A stretch of 64,000 bases of DNA from Blasia pusilla (lineage: Eukaryota > Marchantiophyta > Marchantiopsida > Blasiales). Shown one piece after another: positions 55,126 to 64,000 of the stretch. The DNA is taken from contig CM114273.1 in assembly GCA_050084515.1 (NCBI GenBank), forward strand, positions 2,976,001 through 3,040,000, in the 5' to 3' direction. The translations under genes were made by a program, and so were the position numbers. The first letter of the stretch is position 1; each line of letters opens with the position of its first letter. The notes beneath the pieces were generated by a model. It was not told the DNA's origin. It ran no database searches and saw nothing but the letters and a program-made list of their open reading frames with translations.

Positions 55126-56610
55126 ATGATATCTTTGATAGGCTAGGAGGCGCAAGATATTTCAGTAGGATTGACTTGAAGTCAGGATATTACCAAATCC
55201 GGATTGCCGAGGGAGATGTGGAGAAGACTGCGTGTAGGACAAGATATGGGTCCTTTGAGTTTGTAGTGATGCCTTTCCGTCTAGGTAACGCGCCTCCGAT
55301 GTTCATCACATTGATGAACTCCATTTTTCACAAGGAAATGGATGAGTATGTTATCATCTATATTGATGACATACTTATCTATTCAAAGTCATTGCGTGGT
55401 ACATTGCTTGAGGAAGTGGCGGCATTATTTAGGGCTCCACAAGACTCGAGTATTCACCGATAGTATATCACTCAAGTATTTTGAGACACAGGATCGAGTG
55501 ACGCTGAAACAATTGCGATGGCATGATACCTTGGCGCTGATGGATGTAGAGTTGATTCACAAGCGAGGTAAGGATAATGTGATTCCAGATGCGTTGAGTC
55601 GCAAGGAGGAACACATGCCATCGACAACACAGGTCTTGAGAGCAATGTTCCCTAAAGAGACAGATCTGGAAAGAAGGATTCGTGAAGGATACATGAAGGA
55701 CGCTCACGTAGGGGAGTACCTGAGGAAGTTGAAGCAGGGTGAGAAAGTGGCCAACATAAGTTTGAGGCATGGTTTACTAAGGTTCAAGCACAGTAGGATC
55801 TATGTAGGGCAAGGCAGGATGCGAACTAAAGTGTTAGCGGAGTGTCACGACAGACCCTTGGCAGGACATAAAGGAGAGAAACCTACGTTGGCTGTTTTGT
55901 TGAAGCAGTTCTTTTGGCCCAACATGAAAGAGGATGGTGCTCAATATATGAAGATCTGTGTGACCTGCCAAGCAAATAGAGTTTCTTATGGAAAGAAACA
56001 AGGCTTGATGCATCCCTTGCCGATCCCAGAAGGACCCTTGCAAAGTGTGATTATGGACTTCATCACGAGTCTTCCGGAATACAACGCTATACTTGTGATT
56101 GTTGATCGGTTTAGCAAGTTGGCGAGATTCGTGCCGACGGTGGATTCCGCAACGGCTTATACAACGTCGCAACTATTTCTCGATAGCTGGTGGCGTGCTC
56201 ACGGTTTGCCGAGGAGCATTGTTTCAGATCAGGATCTAAAGTTTACCGGTGCTTTCTGGAAGCACTTGTTCAGGAGGCTTAAGACCAAATTGAGTTTCAG
56301 TACGGCGTTCTACCCACAGACGGATGGACAGACTGAAAAGGTAAACTCAATCGTGAATCACTACTTAAGGAATTATGTCGGTGCTGATCAACAAGATTGG
56401 GTCAAGTGGCTGAGCATGGCGGAGTACTGCTACAACTCAACCAAGCATTCTGCAACAGGAGAATCTCCGTTTCTCCTGGCAAATGGACGAGAGCCAGAAG
56501 GGCCTCTTGACCTAGCCCTTTCGAAGGGTACTACATCGGCACGAACACGACAAGCGACGGTAGAAGGTTTGTTGGTAGAAATGCGAGAACGGGAAGAGCG
56601 AGCAAGGTGA
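55126..56610 (+). pseudogene. RT palm remnant, RNase H end and integrase, family A copy 2
   Basis: 55176-55400 has the RT palm ([17 protein letters not shown], active site [11 protein letters not shown]). At about 55400 the sequence jumps straight to the end of RNase H ([18 protein letters not shown]), so the RT thumb and RNase H catalytic core present in copy 3 (61700-61970) are deleted. From about 55490 the frame is open through 56610: IPDALSRKEEH, HHCC module (ECHDRPLAGHKGEK ... CVTCQANRVSYGKK), then the DDE core with MDFITSLPE, VSDQDLKFTG and DGQTEKVNSIVNHY. The integrase looks intact in its catalytic residues. Confidence 0.9.
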
Positions 56611-56628
56611 AGTCTTGCAAAGGCTCAA

Positions 56629-57195
56629 ATGAGGTACGTTAAGCATGCTAACAAGAGTCGGCGCCAAGTACGATTCCAAGTTGGAGAGCAGGTGTGGTTG
56701 AGTGTGAAGAATCTCACTCTTCCGAAAGAGTTTTTTGCAAAACTGTCTGCCAAGTATCCTGGACCGTATATGATTGTGGCAAACCCATTTGAGGATGTAT
56801 ATACATTGGGGCTGCCGGACGAGTTCAAGATTCACCCGACCTTTCATGCGTCATTGTTGAAGAAGTATCTTCAAGATAATGGACGTTTCGAGCGGAGATA
56901 GGTGGTGAGACCGCACCCGGTGATCATAAATGAAGAGCCGGAGTTTGAGGTGGAGACCATCTTACGTTCGAGGCGTCGGGCCAGCAAGAATGAATACTTG
57001 GTTAAATGGAAGGGCTACCATATGAAAGAGGCAACTTGGATTGCGGAGGGCGGATTTGGAACACGCGCAAGAGTTGTTGCGAGACTTCAAGCGAACGCAG
57101 GCGAAGCACATGCGTTAGTACGAGGAGAAGCTAGAGACATGACTTGTAACCAGTGGAATCTTGGGCCGAAGGCCGTTGTAACTAGAATATGCTAG
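56629..57195 (+). pseudogene. Chromodomain-containing integrase end, family A copy 2
   Basis: Continues the integrase after a stop (TGA, about 56608). SVKNLTLPKEFFAKLSAKYP and FHASLLKKYLQDNGRFERR lead to a TAG (56899-56901), then EEPEFEVETILRSRRRASKN, YLVKWKGYHMKEATWIAEGG, the chromodomain. In copy 1 the stop position reads Gln, so it is again CAG>TAG. The C-terminal helix of the chromodomain is frameshifted after WIAEG. Confidence 0.87.
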
Positions 57196-57808
57196 TGTTG
57201 CAATAAAGGAGTGTATGGATCTGGAGATTCGATGTGAGAGTTGATTGCAATTTGTATGTGGTAGTGCATGGCTATGAGTCGTTCATCATAGGCTTAGGAT
57301 GTAAGTCAAGAGGACAGACAAGGAGTATTTGAGGTGAGAGCTCGTATGTGGATAAGCACCTAGAACAGGACCTTATGTTGGATTACACTCGGGCTCGCCC
57401 TAGCGTCGGCGGGGCAGATGATATCTGTCTTGGGGCTTGGGGTGATCTTACTTGTGGCTACATAATTAAAGTTAGTGACGCGCTTAAGTCGAATACGAGA
57501 GCGATCCAAAAGTAGTACGATTTATAGACGAGGCAAACAGGTGTGATGTTTACCGGAATGAGCCACAAGAGTCTAAGGTTGCACACTTAGTTAGCTTATT
57601 TGATAGGTTAGTTCTTTGGAACTAGTGTAGGCTTATCAAAGAGGAGAGGCTAATAATTCTAAGTGGGGCAAAGCGACAACCATAGACTAAGAGGAATTGC
57701 GGGTTAGCGACCATAACGCAATTCAATGTCAAGGGGTAGGCTGCCCAGGAGACTTGACATAACAAAGGTTTGCGTTGATGAGGGCATCAACCTCTAAAGA
57801 GGGGTGAG

Positions 57809-58804
57809 TGTCGTGAACCTCATGACCAAACGAGTGCCAAAGTGGAACATCGGAACATTAGCGGGCTCACGCTAAGATGGTTCGCGCATTGGAGTGGTCT
57901 CGAAGAAGAGACAAGAGACAAGACACAAGCGAGGCTTCGCGTCTCAGATGTTATGGTCGCGATTGAGAAACCTAGACCAAACGCAGAACAAGACTTGAAA
58001 GGAGTGGAGTCTAGGAAGTGGGTTGCCAAAGGAAGAATCCGGATTTGGAACGCCACTAGCGTTTGAGAGTTTCCGACTGTATTTATGGCCATAACTTTTA
58101 GTGCCAAGATGCGTTTGGATCAAACAAGGGTGCGTTGGAAGACTTATGGAAATTCAAACGCACTAAAGATCTCTGCAAACGCATAAGAAGTGGCTGAGAA
58201 ACAACCCGGAAACAACTGTAAGTAGAGTCGGGTTGAGGGCCACAACGAAGGGCTTGACCCTCCTTTTCCAAAGGCGGGGGTTATTGGAGAACCCAGAAGT
58301 ACTAGTAAGGGGGAAGGTCTCTGAGAGTGCTCGGAACTCGAACCCCACTTTGGGCGCCGCGGGGCGGCTCAAGGGCATGGAGCGGAACGCGAGTTTGGGG
58401 TTGGGTTGGAAAACCTGCACCAAGTCTCTTGAGGCGATTTTAGACATCCCTCTTGGATTTCACCCTGCAACTCAATTACTTGGGTCTCGGTTTGGTACTC
58501 ACACGAGGTCCGTTGAACAGTTGGGATTGCTAGGTGCGCATATGCCGTTTCAGATCCCTGGACTAACCAGGAAGTCTGTTCCAAGTCTTGAAGGACTTGC
58601 CATGTTTTGGAAACTAGGAACTAAGGAAGGTTGAGCTTGATGAGACGCCGAGTTGAGAACTCGGTGGGTTGGAACGATGGTTGGCCCAGACCCGACTAAC
58701 GAGAGTGTGTGTTTGGGTGCAGATCGGCGATGAGATCGTGTCCTACTGAACGTACGCTTTCGCAACACTAAAGATTGACATTCAAGGAGAGTAGGGGCGC
58801 GACA
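57809..58804 (+). mobile_element. 3' LTR of family A copy 2
   Basis: 996 bp from TGTCGTGAACC to GGGGCGCGACA, closely related to 7486-8488. It follows the purine tract AAAGAGGGGTGAG and is followed by the AATGT target duplication. Its second half (from about 58275) is the part that was amplified in the adjoining tandem repeat. Confidence 0.92.
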
Positions 58805-60270
58805 AATGTAGTTCCCTTCGAAAGGGCTAGGTCAAGAGGCCCTTCTGGCTCTCGTCCATTTGCCAGGAGAAACGGAGATTCTCCAGTTGCAGAATGCTTG
58901 GTCGAGTTGTAGCAGTACTCCGCCATGCTCAGCCACTTGACCCAATCTCGTTGATCAGCACCGACATAATTCCTTAAGAGTGATTCACGATTGAGTTTAC
59001 CTTTGGGGGTTATTGGAGAACCCAGAAGTACTAGTAAGGGGGAAGGTCTCTGAGAGTGCTCGGAACTCGAACCCCACTTTGGGCGCCGCGGGGCGGCTCA
59101 AGGGCATGGAGCGGAACGCGAGTTTGGGGTTGGGTTGGAAAACCTGCACCAAGTCTCTTGAGGCGATTTTAGACATCCCTCTTGGATTTCACCCTGCAAC
59201 TCAATTACTTGGGTCTCGGTTTGGTACTCACACGAGGTCCGTTGAACAGTTGGGATTGCTAGGTGCGCATATGCCGTTTCAGATCCCTGGACTAACCAGG
59301 AAGTCTGTTCCAAGTCTTGAAGGACTTGCCATGTTTTGGAAACTAGGAACTAAGGAAGGTTGAGCTTGATGAGACGCCGAGTTGAGAACTCGGTGGGTTG
59401 GAACGATGGTTGGCCCAGACCCGACTAACGAGAGTGTGTGTTTGGGTGCAGATCGGCGATGAGATCGTGTCCTACTGAACGTACGCTTTCGCAACACTAA
59501 AGATTGACATTCAAGGAGAGTAGGGGCGCGACAAATGTAGTTCCCTTCGAAAGGGCTAGGTCAAGAGGCCCTTCTGGCTCTCGTCCATTTGCCAGGAGAA
59601 ACGGAGATTCTCCAGTTGCAGAATGCTTGGTCGAGTTGTAGCAGTACTCCGCCATGCTCAGCCACTTGACCCAATCTCGTTGATCAGCACCGACATAATT
59701 CCTTCAGTAGTGATTCACGATTGAGTTTACCTTTTGGGGGGGGGGTTATTGGAGAACCCCAGAAGTACTAGTAAGGGGGAAGGTCTCTGAGAGTGCTCGG
59801 AACTCGAACCCCACTTTGGGCGCCGCGGGGCGGCTCAAGGGCATGGAGCGGAACGCGAGTTTGGGGTTGGGTTGGAAAACCTGCACCAAGTCTCTTGAGG
59901 CGATTTTAGACATCCCTCTTGGATTTCACCCTGCAACTCAATTACTTGGGTCTCGGTTTGGTACTCACACGAGGTCCGTTGAACAGTTGGGATTGCTAGG
60001 TGCGCATATGCCGTTTCAGATCCCTGGACTAACCAGGAAGTCTGTTCCAAGTCTTGAAGGACTTGCCATGTTTTGGAAACTAGGAACTAAGGAAGGTTGA
60101 GCTTGATGAGACGCCGAGTTGAGAACTCGGTGGGTTGGAACGATGGTTGGCCCAGACCCGACTAACGAGAGTGTGTGTTTGGGTGCAGATCGGCGATGAG
60201 ATCGTGTCCTACTGAACGTACGCTTTCGCAACACTAAAGATTGACATTCAAGGAGAGTAGGGGCGCGACA
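58275..60270 (+). repeat. Three tandem units: LTR second half plus copy 3 integrase segment
   Basis: The second half of the LTR (58275-58804) followed by about 200 bp of copy 3 integrase sequence (58805-59004) is repeated: LTR part 59005-59533, integrase part 59534-59735, LTR part 59736-60270, after which copy 3 continues normally. Period about 729-737 bp. Both junctions join the integrase sequence ending GATTGAGTTTACCTT to the G-run before TTATTGGAGAACCC; the second has ten Gs instead of five. The units are nearly identical, so the amplification is recent. Repeated 71- to 116-codon open frames here are LTR artefacts. Confidence 0.93.
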
Positions 60271-60440
60271 AATGTAGTTCCCTTCGAAAGGGCTAGGTCA
60301 AGAGGCCCTTCTGGCTCTCGTCCATTTGCCAGGAGAAACGGAGATTCTCCAGTTGCAGAATGCTTGGTCGAGTTGTAGCAGTACTCCGCCATGCTCAGCC
60401 ACTTGACCCAATCTCGTTGATCAGCACCGACATAATTCCT

Positions 60441-61276
60441 TTAGTAGTGATTCACGATTGAGTTTACCTTTTCAGTCTGTCCATCCGTCTGTGGGTGGAA
60501 AGCCGTACTGAAACTCAACTTGGTCTTAAACCTCCTGAACAAGTGCTTCCAAAAAGCACTGGTAAACTTTGGATCCCGATCTGAAACAATGCTCCTCGGC
60601 AAACCGTGAGCACGCCACCAGCTATCGAGAAAGAGTTGCAACGTCGTATAAGCCGTTGCGGAATCCACCGTCGGCACGAATCTCGCCAACTTGCTAAACC
60701 GATCAACAATCACAAGTATAGCGTTGTATCCCTCAGATTCTGGAAGACTCATGATGAAATCCATACTCAAACTTTGCAAGGGTCCTTTTGGGATCGGCAA
60801 GGGATGCAACAAGCCTTGTTTCTTATCATAAGAAACTCTATTCGTTTGGCAGGTCACACACGTCTTCACATATTGAGCAACATCCTCTTTCATGTTGGGC
60901 CAAAAGAACTGCTTCGACAGAACAGCCAACATAGATTTCTCTCCTTTATGTCTTGCCAAGGGTATGTTGTGACACTTTGCTAACACTTTGGTTCGCATCG
61001 TGCCTTGCCCTACATAGATCCTACTGTGCTTGAACCTTAGTAAGCCGTGCCTCAAACTTATGGTATTCGACGCTAACACTTTCTCAGGTACTCCCCTGCG
61101 TGAGCATCCTTCATATATCCTTCACGAATCCTTCTTTCCAGGTCTGTTTCTTTCGGGAACATTGCTCTCAAGACCTGTGTCGTCGATGGCATGTGTTCCT
61201 CCTTGCGACTCAACGCATCTGGAATCACATTATCTTTACCTGGCTTGTGAATCACCTCAACATCCATCAGCGCCAA
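60441..61276 (-). pseudogene. Integrase, family A copy 3
   Basis: 61276-61073 encodes the RNase H-integrase linker (HKPGKDNVIPDALSRKEEH, MFPKETDLERRIREGYM). After a frame change, 61079-60441 reads RHGLLRFKHSRIYVGQG, the HHCC module (KCHNIPLARHKGEK ... CVTCQTNRV) and the DDE core with MDFIMSLPESEGYN, VSDRDPKFTSAFWKH and DGQTEKVNSIVNHY. The catalytic Asp-Asp-Glu are present. A stop (at about 60438) follows and the frame is then split by the tandem units and copy 2. Confidence 0.88.
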
Positions 61277-61288
61277 GGTATCATGCCA

Positions 61289-62309
61289 TCACAGTTGTTT
61301 CGGTGTCACCCGATCTTGGGTCTCAAAATACTTGAGTAATATATTATCGGTGAATACCCGAGTCCTGTGGAGCCCTAGATAATGCCGCCACTTCCTCAAG
61401 CAATGTACCACCGTGAACAACTCTTTCTCGTGAGTGGGCCATTTCCTTTCAGTATTGCTAAGCTTCTTGCTCTCGTATGCTACCGGTCTCCCTTCTTGCA
61501 CCAACATTCCTACAACCGCGAAATCACTAGCATCGGTATGCACTTCGAACGGTTTGTCAAACTCCAACAGCTTCAATACCGGTTCCTGCGATAGAATCTG
61601 CTTCACTCGGCTGAATGCCTCATTAACTTCCTGGGTCCAAGTCGTGTTGGCAAACTTTACTGTCCAATCCGTGAGAGGCCTCACAATTCCCGAAAAGTTT
61701 TTCACCATAAGTGCGATAGAACTGCACCGCACCTATGAAACTCCTCATCCCCTTTACAGTGGATGGGGGTTCCCACTTGACAATCGCTTTCACCTTCTCC
61801 ATGTATGGACTGACGCCATATGCATTGACCACGTGACCCAAGAATTTGATCTTGCTCAAACCAAATTCGCTCTTCTCTACGTTCCTATACAGCTGATTTG
61901 CCCTTAGCTTAGACAAGACCGCTCTCACATGTCGAACGTGCTCCTCTAGTGACTTCAAATAGATAAGTATGTCATCAATATAGATGATAACATACTCATC
62001 CATTTCCTTGTGAAAAATGGAGTTCATCAATGTGGTGAACGTCGGAGGCGCGTTACATAGACTGAAAGGCATCACTACAAACTCAAAGGAACTGTATCTT
62101 GTCCTACACGCAGTCTTCTCCACATCTGCCTTGGCAATCCGGATCTGGTAATATCCTGACTTCAAGTCAATCCTAGTGAAATATCTCGCGCCTACCAGCC
62201 TATCGAAGAGATCATCTATCCTCGGAAGAGGATAATTGTTCCGATCCGTCACTTTATTCAGCGCACGGTAATCAACACATAGCCTCATCTTTCCATCCTT
62301 CTTCTTCAC
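61289..62309 (-). pseudogene. Reverse transcriptase palm/thumb and RNase H, family A copy 3
   Basis: 62309-61700: [52 protein letters not shown], active site [11 protein letters not shown], thumb [17 protein letters not shown] and [16 protein letters not shown] frameshift near 61700 leads into 61732-61289: [10 protein letters not shown], RNase [39 protein letters not shown] and TRVFTDN. This is the only family A copy in the window with RT thumb and RNase H core together, so it serves as the reference for the deletions in copies 1 and 2. Confidence 0.9.
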
Positions 62310-62657
62310 AAAAAGAACTGGTGCTCCATAAGGTGACTTGCTAGTCCTTATGTAACCCTTTTCAACTAAAGAAGTTCCTCCTGATTCAACCTATATGGTG
62401 CTTTTGAAGGCGGTTGGGAACCAGGTATGATCTCTATCTTATGATCGACGGCTCTATGTGGCGGCAATTCAGTCAGAAGCTCATTTGTCAAGACATCCTG
62501 AAACTCCTTGACCACTTCCTGGAGTGGTTCTGGGATTCCCCTCGAAGCAGTGTCTTGATCCTTGCGTATTCTGCTTGTTTGCCTCCTCCGCTTGTCTCAT
62601 CAAGCAGAGAAATCCATCCTCCAACTCGGTCATGCTCCTCCTTGTAATCGAGTTCAC

Positions 62658-64000
62658 TCACTCCTTTTTCTCCGGAACCTCACGCACCAACCGCACATGT
62701 AACCATTTTCCTTTTAGCAAGACACTCAACCTCAAGGCTCTACGTCTTAACTCCACCTCATACGCATCTAGGAATGTATTCCCCAAGACTCCGTCAATGC
62801 CATCCATTTCGCACATAGTGAAATTCTCCTTCAACTCGAATACCCCGCATCCTACGGTCAAACCCAAGACCAATTTAGGAGTCCGATGAGACTTGCCTCC
62901 TGCAAATCCTACTCGAATGGGCTCATCCGCCTTAGAGATAGACAACCCCTGTTCCTTCACAATTCTCGGACTTAGGAAGGAGTGCGAAGCACTTGTATCC
63001 ATGAGCAACAACACATCGTGATCAGCAATCTTGGATCTTAGGTACACCAAATTGTGCGTCCTCTTGGTGACCTGGAGGGACGTCTCGAGATCACCCGCCA
63101 ACGGATGCTTAGCAACAAACGCAATCATACTCCCATTACTAACCTTCAGTTTTGAACACACTTTCGCCAGTGCCCCGGTTCGCCACAGTTGTAGCACATG
63201 ACCTTGTCGTTCCCTGACTTCGAGTGCTGTCCTCTTCTCGGCTTCGCATGAAGTTCCACTCGTTTTGCTGCCGAGGCAGACGACTCTCTTGGATCGTGCA
63301 GGCCCCCACTCCTGACTCTTTTGAACGTCTCCTTATTTTTCGACTTCTTCAAAAAACCTTTTGGCTCAAAGGGTTTCTGGGTTTGGACCTCATTGTCCCC
63401 AATCCGCTCCGCTAGCTTCAGAAGATCCGCGCAGGTATCTGGCAACGTCGGCATTCGGTAAGGGCCTTTTCGGCGCTCCGCTTGAGTCCACTAATGAAGA
63501 TAGCCTTCTTCGCGTGCTCATCCATCTTTGGAAGAGAAGTCGGTTTCGCACTAAACTCCCTCACATACGCGCTTAAGGAACCACTTTGCCGCATCCGCAC
63601 GCATTCCACTATGTCGCGCAACCCTTGGTACTCCGGAGTGAATCGATCCCCAATCAACATCTTAAACTCCTCCCAACTCAGAGGTGACTTGCCGGCCAGC
63701 TATTCCTCTGGTTGAGCTGTCCACCATTGTAGCGCATGATCCTTCAGGAAAGTAACGGCTACCGTCACCTTGTCCTGCTCAGCTGCCCTCTACGCCTCGA
63801 AGTACAATTCCAGTTCCGTAAGGAAATCCTTCACTTTCTGCGAGCGCCCCACCCAGTGAATGGCGTGGGCAGGTTTGTCTTGCAGAGCTTTTTGCCCACA
63901 CCCAAAGTTCAGGTGGCCTCTAACTCTACAATCCGCTTGCTTTGTTGGGACATCTGCTCCACCAACAGCTTCAACAAGTCCAACGTCTGGCTTGACTCGG
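62658..64000 (-). pseudogene. gag and protease, family A copy 3
   Basis: Gag spans 64000 to about 63170 in several frames (capsid [20 protein letters not shown] at about 63620; zinc knuckle [10 protein letters not shown] at about 63190, broken by a one-base deletion). Protease (63130-62900) reads [19 protein letters not shown]: the catalytic triad DTGA has become DTSA, and the preceding Val is Met. The rest ([20 protein letters not shown]) matches the other copies. A stop follows VPEKKE at about 62656. Confidence 0.87.

Larger units (their letters stand above)
52896..58804 (+). mobile_element. Ty3/chromovirus family A, copy 2 (complete boundaries, inserted in copy 3)
   Basis: The best-preserved family A copy. 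A 5' LTR reduced to about 86 bp (52896-52981) is followed by the exact primer site TGGTATCAGAGC (52982-52993), gag-protease-RT (53113-55125), RT core remnant (55176-55400), integrase (55700-56610), chromodomain (56629-57195), 3' untranslated region, purine tract AAAGAGGGGTGAG (57797-57809) and a full 3' LTR (57809-58804). The 5' LTR deletion joins GGAGTGGT to the primer site, and both breakpoints contain GTGGT, indicating deletion between short repeats. The copy is also disabled by stops in gag and a deletion between RT and RNase H. Confidence 0.93.
60271..64000 (-). mobile_element. Ty3/chromovirus family A, copy 3, 5' and middle part (runs off the right edge)
   Basis: Minus-strand element from gag (64000) through protease (about 63010), RT (62309-61900), RNase H (61730-61290) and integrase (61079-60271). 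The integrase then continues at 52895 beyond copy 2. Its 5' LTR lies outside the window. Several frameshifts (about 63470, 63170, 62370, 61700) and stops make it non-functional. It is the older host of copy 2. Confidence 0.92.

Noticed and set aside
58400-60234. Three identical small genes (71-133 codons on both strands)
   Set aside because: They are LTR sequence repeated by the tandem amplification; the same frames occur in other LTR copies with stops.
2897-64000. Endogenous virus (caulimovirid or retrovirus with envelope)
   Set aside because: No movement protein, coat or envelope frame; polymerase followed by integrase plus chromodomain or PHD and LTRs indicates Ty3-type retrotransposons.

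Overview
The window comes from a repeat-rich nuclear genome of a eukaryote, most likely the streptophyte (green plant) lineage. Genes are split by GT-AG introns, and the Ty3 elements are chromodomain-bearing chromoviruses whose primer site (TGGTATCAGAGC) matches the plant initiator-tRNA type. One gene is an LRR-Roc-COR (Roco) protein, and one retroelement carries a cytosine-C5 DNA methyltransferase, an arrangement known from charophyte algae. A charophyte, bryophyte or other early-diverging plant fits best; I cannot name a species. Nothing here looks bacterial.

Layout. 1-1335: 3' end and LTR of Ty3 family A. 1336-8620: antisense gag debris of a methyltransferase-bearing retroelement, split by a family A copy (2499-8488). 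8621-11415: 3' part of Ty3 family B on the minus strand, abutting a 98-bp Roco fragment. 11.5-16.28 kb: non-coding, colinear with 34-40.85 kb. 16281-20540: Roco gene with one in-frame stop. 20.5-25.7 kb: non-coding, with a strong inverted repeat. 25.7-33.8 kb: decayed LTR retroelement in the order gag, protease, C5 DNA methyltransferase, reverse transcriptase, RNase H, integrase, PHD finger, LTR. 33.8-41.66 kb: diverged duplicate of the Roco upstream region, then an inverted Roco exon 1. 41.9-43.5 kb: possible hAT transposase fragment and a truncated family A copy. 44254-49379 (minus): four-exon pseudogene resembling a class-beta amino DNA methyltransferase, with arrays of a 27-bp palindrome in two introns and upstream. 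50.6-64 kb: nested family A copies, a plus-strand copy (52896-58804, target duplication AATGT) inside a minus-strand copy, with a tandem amplification at the junction.

The main discovery candidate is the 25.7-33.8 kb element. It combines a DNA-methylation writer upstream of reverse transcriptase with a chromatin-reader-type PHD finger after integrase. This copy is dead. Where sister copies allow comparison, its stops are CAG>TAG changes, and most others fit CAG>TAG or CGA>TGA, as expected from deamination of methylated CHG and CG sites. The second is the methyltransferase-like pseudogene with palindromic arrays in its introns. All coding assignments are by eye; no database search was run.
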